Source: Gaertneriomyces semiglobifer (lineage: Eukaryota; Chytridiomycota; Chytridiomycetes; Spizellomycetales; Spizellomycetaceae). Taken from it: 64,000 nucleotides of DNA. The translations under genes and the position numbers were made by a program. This document shows positions 1 to 9,804 of the stretch, in pieces. Location: NCBI GenBank assembly GCA_025558075.1, contig JAHLKF010000002.1, positions 1,178,001 through 1,242,000 on the forward strand. Direction: 5' to 3'. The first letter of the stretch is position 1; every line of letters begins with the position of its first letter. Below the pieces are notes generated by a model. It saw only the letters and a program-made list of their open reading frames with translations. It did no database searches and was not told where the DNA came from.

Positions 1-1951
1 CCGCGATGTTTAAGCATCTCATAGCAAAGCACTGTAGTCCGCGCGGCGTACGGTGAGGATTTCGTGTCGCGATAGGCTGAAATGGCAACGTCAAAGTGGC
101 CCTCCAGCGACCCTCGACCGATACCGTCAGACATAAGCATGCATACAGCGAGCATCTCTTGAGTTCCACCAAGGTATTTGAGGCTCTTTTCATTTCCTTG
201 AAAGTCTTTGCGGACAGAATCGTAGGTTCCATAAGCCAGGCGATAGTCTGCAAGCATGAATGCGTAATCCGCAAGCCGCCGCATGATTAGCTCAGGTGAA
301 TTGTACGGATAACTGCATTAGGAAACCAAAAAGCCAGGCGCGGTGAGCGGCTACGTTTCTCATAGCTCGCTAAAACTGTTCACTTACATTGCAAGGCCGT
401 TTCTGTCTATGACGGCCGGTTGCGTTGTCGTGGGCGATTTACTTGAGCCGCCAAAATACTTCATTCCCACCAAACGATTTAGACGCCCAGTCAACCCTCT
501 ACGATTGCTTGCAACCTGTTCATTCCACTGCTGTATGCACGATTGCATGTGCTTCACAAGATGCGTCGTCACCAGTTCTTTCAACCAATTCGCAAGATTA
601 ACGAAGTCCTCCTCAGAAAAATAACAGCCGTAGTTGGCGGTGGGTCGTTGAAGATGCGAGTCCTTCGTATCAGCACCAGGAATATCGACAAGCTGTTTTG
701 TATTCGAACTTCCTTGGAACACGGGAAAACCTTCGTCAGTGACTGGTGTAGATGTGCCAGACCTAACGGAAGTCAGCGACGTGGAGGATCCACTGGATGC
801 AGATGCAGCAAACTTGTCCAAGACTTCAGATTCTTGTTGATATTCAGACCATACGTCTGGAACTGTTGGATTTGGTGGCGGTTCTGGGGAGCCCAAGAGA
901 TCGTTGTTAATTCCTGAACTGTGGGGGACTGCGTTGACGGTCAGAAGATGGCAATTCGGCAGCGTCTGCCTCATTCGATTGAAAGTGCGTTCAACGCTAT
1001 AAAAAACGTTAGTATATGGAATGTAACAACTACGCGCATAGTCCACATACTCTACGCTTTTTGCGACGTGGGGATCGTGTGCCAAGACGAAGTACTGAGG
1101 AACAGTAGGGTCCAAATATAGCCTAGTGGTTGTAATAGCTGCAACGTCTGAGACAAGCTGCTGTGCAGTAGCTAGAGGATCAATATTGGCCGTTGATACC
1201 GCGATAATATCTTTCTTGGCAATTCATGAGTAATCCCAGCCAACCTTTCACGAATGACGAGCACCTTCACACTCACATGCTGTAGGATGATTGAATGTTT
1301 CATGTTCAGAGATGCCTTGGGCGTCGCAGACTAACTTCCGGTAAGAACTGTACCACGGCGTTAAGTCTGCCAGTGAAGTGTCCTTTCATGAGCGCATGCC
1401 CTTCAAACTACCGCCGTCGTGAGGAACATACGTACCTTGATTTGATAACGCTTCCACGTCTGATGCATTCTTGATCTTTGGAAGCTTAGGTTGTCCATGA
1501 CCAAATTGCGAGAGGTGATGATCCACCGCTTTGTTGATCGTGCGCTCATCGTAGAGATCCAAGTGCCGTACATCGCTTACTCGCACGCAGAACGAATCTA
1601 ACAGTATTGGGTGATGTTGCGCATCTTGCACTTGTACTATTGGAAAGTCAACAGTTCAGTGAACTTTCATTACGGTGGCGAATACTTTCGAAATCAGTTC
1701 GTAGCGACGTCCTCAACGGGTTTCCAGTCAACCAATCATCCGACATGTTCCTCCAAAATCTCCCGAAAGATAAGTAGCCGGCATTTTGAACATCTGGACG
1801 TACCTTGACCAATTTTGGTACCGAACGGTCGAATGAGCTCAGTGAAGCTGGAGAGCCCGTTGAGTCTCGCGATATCATCTGCATCTGGCGACGAAGCCAC
1901 TCCCACAAGAGGGCACAGAAATCTGTTGATGAAGGCCTTTCCTGACGACAT
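1..1951 (-). CDS. TRAPPC8: TRAPP complex subunit TRAPPC8/Trs85, 5' part only (runs off the left edge)
   Basis: Trs85/TRAPPC8 is the subunit specific to TRAPPIII, which activates Rab1/Ypt1 in autophagy and early secretory traffic. I read exons (minus strand) 1951-1804, 1636-1436, 1366-1277, 1210-388 and 312-1, about 523 residues of a protein that is usually over 1000. All phases agree. Family-like stretches in order are LNGLSSFTELIRPF near residue 35, the LTPWYSSYRK segment, QYFVLAHDP, the NWLKELV...QVASNRRGLTGRL block and YPYNSPELIMRRLADYAF in the last exon. A Ser/Thr-rich linker lies before the NWLKELV block. The ATG at 1951 opens the first exon directly into the conserved N-terminus. The gene continues beyond position 1, so the C-terminal half is not visible. 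Confidence 0.88.
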
Positions 1952-2571
1952 CAGAGCGCTGCGCTGTCTCTCAGCAGTCGCCCGTGCGCCTGTTTACGAC
2001 CTGGTGTTTCCCGTTCAAGTTTGACCGCGTTAAGAAGTCAACGCGAAGGCCACCACACACTGCCGCAAACGGCGGTGATTCTTGACCACTGGGATCCTAG
2101 AACGGAAGATAACAAGAGGGGGAGTCCATTGGTGGGAGACGCAGCGAATTTCTGAGTGCTGGTACGTGCGGTCGAATCTTTTATATATCAGTACACAAAG
2201 GGCTACCTGAGTGAGGCTACCTGGTCTGAATTTTACTGATGACAAGAGTACGAGGTTCTCCGAGAGAGAGAGCGTCTGCCTTCAATTTGAGCACAGGGAC
2301 CGCTCGTCCTGCTGCTACTCTCTCTGTCAACCATGCAAACCGCTACATTCGCCGCAACACTGGTAGAACCAGTCGACCGAGTCCCGGTTCAAACAACTCC
2401 AACAAATGCTACCCGCACACAACGATCCTGCACACACTTGCGGTGCAACATGCATATCCTTGTCTGTAGGTACCGTCAAGTGGCATCTCGAACAGGATAC
2501 CAACTGATCTTGTGCAGCCTCCATGCCGATGTGTGACAGCCGGTTGTATTTAAAATATTTACAGTCGCTGT
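1952..2571. other. Intergenic stretch with a short Cys-rich ORF
   Basis: This separates the start of TRAPPC8 from the 3' end of the Utp16-like gene. The only item of note is a minus-strand ORF from an ATG at 2524 to 2327 (65 codons) with CxxC-type pairs (CSRC, CWSC, CCGEC). I see no family match and cannot tell whether it is translated. CT/GA-rich sequence lies around 2262-2330. Confidence 0.4.
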
Positions 2572-3420
2572 TCACCCATTCTTCGCAAAAAAGGGCGCTG
2601 CGCCAATGGTAGATCGAGCAGATGCAAAGTTTTGTAGTGCTACGTAAACGAAAGGTATTAGAACTTCACACGGCACACAAAGAGTACGCTGAACGTGGGG
2701 CCTACCATTTCCTCTCTTTACGTTGGACATGCGGTTTTTCCGGAAATCCAAAACTTTCTCATCAACAACTCTTTGTCCCCTACTTGTGGAATTCAATGCC
2801 ACCACTTTAATGCCCTTAACAACCGCTTCACTATTCGTTCTACGCTTCTTGGTACCCATACGGATGTGGGTGTTCACGACTTTCTCTGTAACTTCAGCCT
2901 CGCCCTTCTCACCCTCATCTTCGTCCATTTCTTCTAATTCTTTCAGCAAGTTTTCATCCAATGGTTGCACCCGATCCGCCAGTCGTCGTTTCTTTTCTTC
3001 CTGTTGTGAAGACAGTTTTTGATCCCGTTCGCGGCGTTTCCGTTTCTCTTCCGCTCGTTGTGATTGAAGACGCTGTAGTGCGGCCTCCTCGGTTTGTAGT
3101 GTAGATTCGCGAGCTGTGGAGAGAGATATGGCTTCTGGAGTCTCATCATCACTAATCCCGCCTTCTGCGTCATCATCATCATCAGAGTAAACGATCTCAT
3201 CGTCATCGTCTTGTAGAGTAGGGAGAGGTTCCGGGACGGATGCTGGTGATGGCTCGGTGGAAGGGGTTTCAGCCGCGCTGTCTGTCGGCAGCTCTTCTGC
3301 TGTCGATGGCGCAGTGTTGGATGTTTCCGCAACTGATGCGTCTACGACATCCCACGCCCCATCTTGCTGCGGCTTTCGCCTTCTACCTGCCGCTAGTTTA
3401 TATCCTTTCATTCGTGCCAT
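2572..3420 (-). CDS. UTP16: U3 snoRNA-associated Utp16/Bud21-like nucleolar protein
   Basis: Utp16/Bud21 is a component of the small-subunit processome that processes 18S pre-rRNA. The product is 260 residues if a 66-nt intron (2705-2640) is removed. That intron has a TCTAATA branch site and ends TACGTAG. Because 66 is a multiple of three and contains no stop, the unspliced reading is also open. Visible features are a basic start (MARMKGYK, RRRKP), an acidic tract of repeated Asp (DDDDEIVYSDDDDD), a long charged helix rich in Glu/Arg/Lys, and the C-terminal pattern KVVALNS...VLDFRKNRM typical of the U3_snoRNA_assoc family. I chose the ATG at 3420; an in-frame ATG 32 codons upstream opens into unconserved sequence. 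The order of acidic tract, coiled helix and basic end matches Bud21, but overall identity is low. Confidence 0.6.
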   Translation of the reverse strand: MARMKGYKLAAGRRRKPQQDGAWDVVDASVAETSNTAPSTAEELPTDSAAETPSTEPSPASVPEPLPTLQDDDDEIVYSDDDDDAEGGISDDETPEAISLSTARESTLQTEEAALQRLQSQRAEEKRKRRERDQKLSSQQEEKKRRLADRVQPLDENLLKELEEMDEDEGEKGEAEVTEKVVNTHIRMGTKKRRTNSEAVVKGIKVVALNSTSRGQRVVDEKVLDFRKNRMSNVKRGNGRPHVQRTLCVPCEVLIPFVYVALQNFASARSTIGAAPFFAKNG

Positions 3421-3562
3421 GATTTCGTTGTTCTTCTTCGTGGTCTGCAAAGAGTCGCAACTTGAATATTTTATTAGAAGCGCCCAAAAATATTTGTTGG
3501 TCACGTGACATAACACGGCCCGACACGCGACGGGCGAGTTTCCTTTGGTTCAATTCAAAACG

Positions 3563-3724
3563 ATGGCAGACGATGGCCGCTTGGATTTGGATCAGGTTTC
3601 GTCTCATTCTCGGTTTGAACTCGTAGAAAGAAGTATCATTCAGGTCTGGTCACGTACGGAAAAAGATTGTGGTGATCGGATCAAGGGATTCGGACGCCCG
3701 GCCATCGACTTCACAGTCCACTAA
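3563..3724 (+). CDS. Short ORF of unknown status
   Basis: A 53-codon ORF begins 142 nt from the divergent start of the Utp16-like gene (MADDGRLDLDQVSSHSRFELVERSII...). It has a protein-like start but no family I recognise. A second protein-like stretch in another frame (about 3787-3903, containing TVGMAAFAWISDSGIERR) follows it. I could not join the two by a splice in phase. This could be a first exon of an unresolved small gene or noise. Confidence 0.25.
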   Translation: MADDGRLDLDQVSSHSRFELVERSIIQVWSRTEKDCGDRIKGFGRPAIDFTVH

Positions 3725-3989
3725 AATGGTTGATACTCTATTTCGGTTTGTATTCTCCTGTTGAATGCTTACGGAGTGCCTAGTATATGTGTGGAAACGA
3801 CTGCGGTAACAGTAGGAATGGCGGCATTTGCGTGGATAAGTGATTCCGGCATCGAACGCCGCGATACCAACACGTTCAACGCTTTAGTACCGGATACTCA
3901 TTAGAGCAACGCCTTGAACCTATGGCTCCGAACGAGATGGAGAAGGACTCTTTTTCGAGAAGTTCGAGGTCCTGTGTCATATGTAGTGG

Positions 3990-4230
3990 CACGTGACTGC
4001 ACGACTGGCGCGAAGCACGTTTCCCCAACGTGCGAAAAGTAGATATGCAGATTCTGCACGACAGCGAGGTTACTTTATGTCGGGCAGCACTGCAGCCGAG
4101 ATCGATGCCAGAGCACTGAGAGCAGAGCGGCTGTTGTGTGAAAGCCGCCAGTACAAACTCCAACTCATGATGAAGAATGCACGTGCGAACACCATGTAGT
4201 GGATCGTCAACTCATCCCACCATAAAAAGG
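3990..4230 (+). promoter_or_regulatory. Putative phytase promoter: three CACGTG/CACGTT boxes and a TATA-like box
   Basis: Upstream of the phytase ATG (4316) are CACGTG at 3990-3995, GCACGTTTCC with core CACGTT at 4016-4021, CACGTG at 4180-4185, and a TATA-like CATAAAAAGG at 4221-4230. In yeast, Pho4 binds CACGTG and CACGTT to induce phosphatases under phosphate starvation, and the CACGTT box resembles the PHO5 UASp1 element. CACGTG also occurs in other intergenic regions here (3502, 13124, 36936), so a more general bHLH factor is equally possible. Confidence 0.45.
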
Positions 4231-4315
4231 GAGAGACCAACTCCTCTCCTGCCATGCCAACCCTCAACCATCTCTTCCAAACTGACGACCTCATCAACGC
4301 CATCAAACTACATCA

Positions 4316-5622
4316 ATGGTCAAGCTAGCGTTGTTGCTTGTGTCCCTTGTGGGTGGCGCATATGCCGCGCCAGTAGCGGGTACCTCCAGCCCTTACGAGG
4401 TTATCCCCAAACGTGAAACTGGCCCGGCTGGTATAGATGGCGATGACCCTGCCATTTGGGTCCACAAGAAGGACACCGCAAAGTCTGTTGTCATCACCAC
4501 TTCGAAGGAAGAGGAGGATGGCGGCTTACATGTTTTCGATCTGGAAGGAAAGGTATAACATTGCCCATGCTGTCGCCCAAATGTGTCAGTCAGCTAATGT
4601 CAATGAAATCAATGTAGTCCCTTCAATTTGTTGCCGCCGGGCGACCCAACAATGTCGATGTTATATACAACTTTGACTTTGATGGCGACAAGATTGACCT
4701 TGCCGTCGCTGCATGTCGCACTGACAACACCATTTGCATGTGGAAGATCAACAAGAACGGGAGGCTACAGGAAATTGACGGCGGAAAGCAACCTACCCCT
4801 CAGGGGTTCGAGGTGTACGGCAGTTGTGAATACAAAAGTGCCAAGACCGAGAAGCAATACGGTACGTCAATGCTAAGGCGCTCTCCAAGGGACACCGCAA
4901 CTGACAGTGCATCTAGTCTTTGTCAACTCAAAGACCTCCGTGTATCTGCAGTACGAGATATTCGAACAGGAAGACAAGATTCAGTCCAAGTTGGTCCGCG
5001 AGTTCAAAGCGGGTAGTGGAGGCCAAGTCGAAGGTTGTGTCGTCGACAATGACAATGGCTGGTTGTTCCTTGGAGAAGAGGACAAAGGATTGTGGAAGTA
5101 TGACGCAGAACCCAGAGGTAGCACCAAAGGTACCCTGGTGGATTCAATTGACACTGCCAACGGTGGTAACTTGTATCCGGACGTCGAAGGCCTGTCTTTG
5201 TTCTATGGCATAAACAAGGTGTGTTTTGCCAAAAGTCGATCAAGCAGTGGATTCTACTAATTCCGTGGTATTTGGTAACCAAGAACGAAGGATATATCAT
5301 TGTGTCCACCCAAGGCTTGAACGCGTACAACGTCTACGAACGCCGAGCACCTCATAAGTTCCTCTTTAATTTTGCCATAAAGGCCGGTAATGGCATTGAC
5401 GAAGTCACCGAAACCGATGGTCTTACCGTAGTGTCGACCGGCCTTGGTGACGCCTTCCCCAGTGGTCTCTTGGTCGCGCACGACGATGCTAAAACGCTGC
5501 CGGACGGAACCACTGCTCCGCAAACGACCTTCAAATACGTCGACTTTGCTGATATTGCGAACAATGACCGTGTACAGTTAAAGTTGAACCCGAAGTGGAA
5601 TCCTCGGGAAGAGGATGACTGA
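4316..5622 (+). CDS. Secreted beta-propeller phytase (3-phytase)
   Basis: Beta-propeller phytases remove phosphate from inositol hexakisphosphate outside the cell, using calcium. Exons are 4316-4552, 4618-4861, 4917-5218 and 5284-5622, giving 373 residues, the usual size for a single-propeller enzyme. Residues 1-17 form a signal peptide (MVKLALLLVSLVGGAYA). The family motif DDPAIW is at residues 43-48, followed by GLHVFDLEGK, RPNNVDVIYNF, QVEGCVVDNDNGWLFLGEED with the metal- and phosphate-binding acidic residues, the EGYIIVSTQG strand, and a final EVTETDGLTVVSTGLG blade. Introns are 55-67 nt; the last has a CTACTAAT branch site. The fold is mainly bacterial, so transfer is plausible, but the introns show it is established in this genome. 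Upstream E-boxes suggest phosphate control. Confidence 0.9.
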
Positions 5623-6184
5623 ACTGATTATCTACCACGTAGCTAACTTGGTCGTACTATTGACCTTTTGATACCACAATATACCCATCTGCGACGATCC
5701 GTGCTTCGGAATGATTAGCATCAAGATAAATTTCTTTTGACACTTCTGTAAATCTTTCACAGGTCCTTGTCACACATTCTAGATTGATCAGAACGAGCAA
5801 CACGTTTCAAAGTCATTGGAAGTAACACCACGATCCAAAAGAGTCAGACTATGGCACCGGGACTGAAGATAAACTGTCTTTGTTCACTTCCAACTTGTCG
5901 CTGTAGCGAGGCTTTTATCTGCGTTCGTTGGCTCATGAAAGGCCTTGCGTTGACATTGAAGTCGCGAACGCGCAACTCGCACTCCGCTTCAGAAATTTAG
6001 GATTTTTAGAGCTGAATGACGACAGTGCGCAGCCTGAACCTCAAGATTCTTTTTTTAAGGTACGATCGCTACCCAGATATCGCGGTCTGCCAGTGGCCTG
6101 AGCGCTAACGTTTTTGGCCGGACAGTTTATTTGACGGTAGTGGTGATTGGCACTGGCCTTGAAATCCGCCTTCAGTGGAACGTC
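5623..6184. other. Intergenic region, no gene seen
   Basis: This holds the 3' region of the phytase gene and the promoter of the 5-phosphatase gene. I see only a T-rich run near 6050 and no convincing ORF. Confidence 0.5.
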
Positions 6185-7667
6185 ATGTCAAACGATACCG
6201 CCCGAATCCTCGTAGGGACGTGTAAGTAAGAGTTGCTGCACAATTATGGGTAGCCAGCAGGGCTAACGTTTACTATTGCTTTGACTAAAAGTCAACCTTG
6301 CTACGCGAACTCCAAAGCCGGAAACCGGGAACGTACCTGATCTTCTCGACTGGCTATCCATTACTACGGATGATACCTCCGCTGTACCTGATGTAGTTGC
6401 CATTGGATTTCAAGAGTTGGTATCCCAAGCACGAGCTACTCGGCTATCTACAAAGGATTTTTACTGCGAGCACGATGTGCAAAACACCGCGGATATCACG
6501 GCACAGAAGGAATTTGGTCTTGAAGAACTCGATACCTGGGTGGATATAGTTGGCCAAACTTTGAACTCGTGGTATGCGGACCATACCGTATCAACCAAAT
6601 CCCCACATGGTGCTTCTCCAACAGAGGCAATACAGGAGAGTGTGCAGTACCGGACGCTGTGTGTCTCGCGGATGGTAGCTCTAGGACTGGTCATTTTCGT
6701 GCGTTCTGACAATGGCGCCCGTTTTCATGTTACCGACGTATGGGAAGGTTGCATCGGAACCGGCTTGTTAGGATTCTACGGCAACAAAGGCGCGACGTGC
6801 GTGGGACTGGATCTTGTCGCTACCGGAATGCCTGAGCGAACTTGGTCAACCTGTTTTCTCAACGTCCACTTGGGGCCGCACGAAGGCGAATACTACTTTC
6901 ATTGGAGAAACCAAGAAGTCGGCGACATACTGCAAGCCCTCTGTCTTAGATCATGCGGAAATCCCAATGCCGTACGCCAACTCGATAATTTTCAAAACCA
7001 ATTCTTTTTCGGAGACATGAACTACCGATTACAGAGACCCGTGAATAATGCCGAGGCCTTTACGAAGGATGTGATGAGGCTCATCGATAATCAAGACATT
7101 GAGGGTCTACTGGCGTTGGATGAACTCACTCATATTCGTGAGAAGAAGCAGCTTCCCCCGCTGCGCGGTTTTCTAGAACCTCTTATTAGATTCCTGCCTT
7201 CATACAAATATGACGTTGGTAGGGAAAGGGAGCCAGATGCCGCTAAAAGTGCACGAATACGCTATGCGACGAAGCGCTTACCGGCTTACTGTGACCGTAT
7301 CATGTACCGCGTCAGCGACGGTACAAGAGAGTCTCATGGTGCCGATGACCAAGGCTGGGCTGCAGCTAAGCGGCGGACCGCAGCTGTGATTACGCCTTTG
7401 TGCTATCACTGTGCGGATTCCGTTATGTGGAGCGATCACAAACCCGTAACGGCACTCTTTTCAGTGAAGCTGGAGAGTCTCTCGGCTGAGACACCGATAC
7501 GCGATGCCTACGCAATAGTGGCGCACGCAAAGCGCATATATCGACACCGTATCTTACGGACAGTTGCTCGGAGTACAACGGTTCAGGTAGCGGTGGTGCT
7601 GACCGTCACGGTTTTGTCATGGATCTGGCTTGCGGCTACCGGTGGAACTCGACGGTCGAACTTCTGA
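6185..7667 (+). CDS. Inositol polyphosphate 5-phosphatase with C-terminal membrane anchor
   Basis: This enzyme removes the 5-phosphate from phosphoinositides or soluble inositol polyphosphates. Exon 1 (6185-6221) encodes MSNDTARILVGT and joins exon 2 (6292-7667) to give the family start VGTFNLATRTP; the product is 470 residues. Catalytic motifs of the exonuclease-endonuclease-phosphatase fold follow in order: GFQELV, the GNKGATCVG strand, FLNVHLGPHEG, FFFGDMNYRL, PAYCDRIMYR and WSDHKPVTALF. A hydrophobic helix near the C-terminus (VQVAVVLTVTVLSWIWLAA), followed by a short basic tail, looks like a tail anchor. There are no SH2, Sac1 or RhoGAP domains. The substrate cannot be read from sequence. 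Confidence 0.9.
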
Positions 7668-7820
7668 TGCATCTGATGGCATATGAGACGACCTGTCATT
7701 GATCCATGGGCGTTTTCATTGTTCATTCCTTCGAAGCGTTTGAAAAGTAGTCGATTGGCATATTATTTTTGGATATCTCTGCATCCTTCGTCTGGTGTCG
7801 CGGCTGAAAACGGGACCAGA

Positions 7821-7855
<35 letters not shown>

Positions 7856-8659
7856 CTCTCAGAGAGAAAGAGGGACGGGGGTGAAAACATGGCGGGAGCA
7901 CCTATTCTGCGACGCTTCAGTTAGACTGCTCCATTTAAATTTATTACTCGCCTAGCGGCACGATACGACGCCACTCACACCGCAGCTTGAGCGATTACGA
8001 AGCAAGATCTCACTATACTTTCCTGTGCTAGGCCGTTCTGCCCGATAACTCATGCGGGTCAGGCATACGGGCGTTACTGTGGGTTTGGCGTTCACCCTAC
8101 ATATACAGTCTGCGTCACTAAACACACGTACTTCCGCATCCGCAATAGACACCGTACATTTCGCAGTGCAGTTTCCGTGCGCTTGTTCATTGACAACGTA
8201 GCACGTAGAATGAGGTTCTTTTTTGTCTCAGTTTACTCTGCTCGAAGCGCACCAGTAGCTCTTGATAGGGCTGCCTAATGACCTAATGAACCTGTAGATT
8301 GTTGGCGTTCACCTGCTCCGTCACTATAACAAAGTTCATTTCCCCTTATTTAACTGCTTTATTTCCAGTGCAATGGACAGCGATCATCATACGCCGAGTG
8401 GGAGGGTGAACATGCGGCAATAACTTGCGTTACTGAGGGAGCATGCACATATGGTACAGAACCAACACGGCATCTCGAGGAACTTCGACCCGAACTAACG
8501 TTGCCCGCCGAATGAACTACACATAGTCGTTCCTTGGAATGCATTGGGCAACTCCCGGTTCAACCGATCTGCAACGACCGCTGCAAAACTCTTGATAACC
8601 GCGCATCTAGAAGATCTAGACAACAGCATACTCGTCGAAGATTTTTGTGCATCACAAGC
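7668..8659. other. About 1 kb intergenic, with a microsatellite
   Basis: The stretch lies between the 5-phosphatase and the asparagine-synthase-like gene. It contains the CA repeat at 7823-7854 and nothing else I can support. The frame of the downstream gene stays open back to about 8534 but has no ATG before 8660. Confidence 0.5.
7823..7854. repeat. (CA)16 microsatellite
   Basis: Sixteen uninterrupted CA dinucleotides lie about 155 bp after the 5-phosphatase stop, followed by a GA-rich stretch. Confidence 0.95.
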
Positions 8660-9664
8660 ATGCAACCAACCATAATCGCCTCTGAAAGCAGAGTGGCCAT
8701 TCTCCGTGAGGTTCTGAGCGAGGCGCTATGCCGCTCTGCACCGTGTCCCGCTATTCTGCTTTCGGGCGGCGTCGATACATGCATCATTGCCGAGTTTGGA
8801 CATGAGATTCTGGGACTGCGACAAGCCATCACTGTGCTTACCTCCCCGAGTGCAACGGACGACACGTATGCTCGAGAAATTGCTACCAAGATAGGACTGG
8901 ACCATCATGTAATCACTCTACCAAGCCCGATGGAATTGGTTCAGACGCCTGAAGTGATAGAGTTTGTGATTCAAACTCTCAAGACCTTTGACCCCATGGA
9001 AGTTCGCAATGCGGTCGTGATTGCGCGTGGCCTGTTGGAATGTAAAAAATTGGGTATTGAGAAGATATGCACTGGGGACGGGGCAGATGAGCTTTTTGCC
9101 GGATATTCTTTCATGCAGAATATGTCGCCTGAACGCCTTGACGGCTACAGACGGACCCTTACAAAGATTTGGCGGTTTTCAGCTGCCACATTAGGTGCGG
9201 CCCTGGGTGTCCAAGTTGTGCAGCCATTTCTGGATCCGCAAGTAGTACGGTTCGCTGTAGATTGTACCCACGGTGAGTTGGTGGGTAACGATAAGGCGGG
9301 CCGGACGACTGGCAAATTGATACTGCGACGTGCGTTCCCAGAAACGACTAGCTGCTGGAGAAAGAAGGAGCCAATTGAGGTTGGAGCTGGCACAACTGTC
9401 CTACCAGAACTCTTCGCACAAAGCAGTGATAGCGAACAGTTGCAAGCACATATAGATGCTGTGTGGGACGCGGATAGAGTAAAGATTCGAGATGCCGAAC
9501 ACTATTATTACTATACCGTATTCAAGCGGGTCTTCGGCGGGATAAATGGAAGGAGCGGTCTGACGAGATACGGTAGTGATTCATGTAAAAGCTGCGGTTT
9601 CCAGATCGAAAGCTCAGAACAGTCGTTCTGCGTAGTTTGCGGAGAGTGGCCTGCGCGCGAGTAA
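8660..9664 (+). CDS. Stand-alone asparagine-synthase-like PP-loop ATPase with C-terminal zinc ribbon
   Basis: The product (334 residues) has only the synthetase half of asparagine synthase: an ATP-pyrophosphatase domain with PP-loop LLSGGVDT (the usual form ends in S), then CTGDGADELFAGYSFM, VVQPFLDPQVV and GKLILRRAFPE, all typical of the AsnB C-terminal domain. The N-terminal glutaminase domain and its catalytic Cys are missing, so it may use free ammonia or another nucleophile. The last 35 residues contain CKSCGF...CVVCGEW, a two-CxxC zinc ribbon. Stand-alone domains like this are best known from archaea and bacteria. The gene has no intron, unlike most neighbours, which is compatible with transfer. 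ATG 8660 is the first ATG of the frame. Substrate unknown. Confidence 0.78.
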   Translation: MQPTIIASESRVAILREVLSEALCRSAPCPAILLSGGVDTCIIAEFGHEILGLRQAITVLTSPSATDDTYAREIATKIGLDHHVITLPSPMELVQTPEVIEFVIQTLKTFDPMEVRNAVVIARGLLECKKLGIEKICTGDGADELFAGYSFMQNMSPERLDGYRRTLTKIWRFSAATLGAALGVQVVQPFLDPQVVRFAVDCTHGELVGNDKAGRTTGKLILRRAFPETTSCWRKKEPIEVGAGTTVLPELFAQSSDSEQLQAHIDAVWDADRVKIRDAEHYYYYTVFKRVFGGINGRSGLTRYGSDSCKSCGFQIESSEQSFCVVCGEWPARE

Positions 9665-9804
9665 TGTTATTGATAGCAATCGATTATGTAAATGGCTTAC
9701 AATAGCACCGACACACCGCGCTACTGGTCGAGAGTCTAGTTCAGAAGCTGGGAGGGCTGGGTGCGATAGAGCATCGTCAGCGACCTGTGGACGACGTATT
9801 CGTC

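Noticed and set aside
2380..2400. CCGGTTCAAAC sequence resembling a tRNA B box
   Set aside because: No acceptor stem, A box or anticodon arm could be folded around it.
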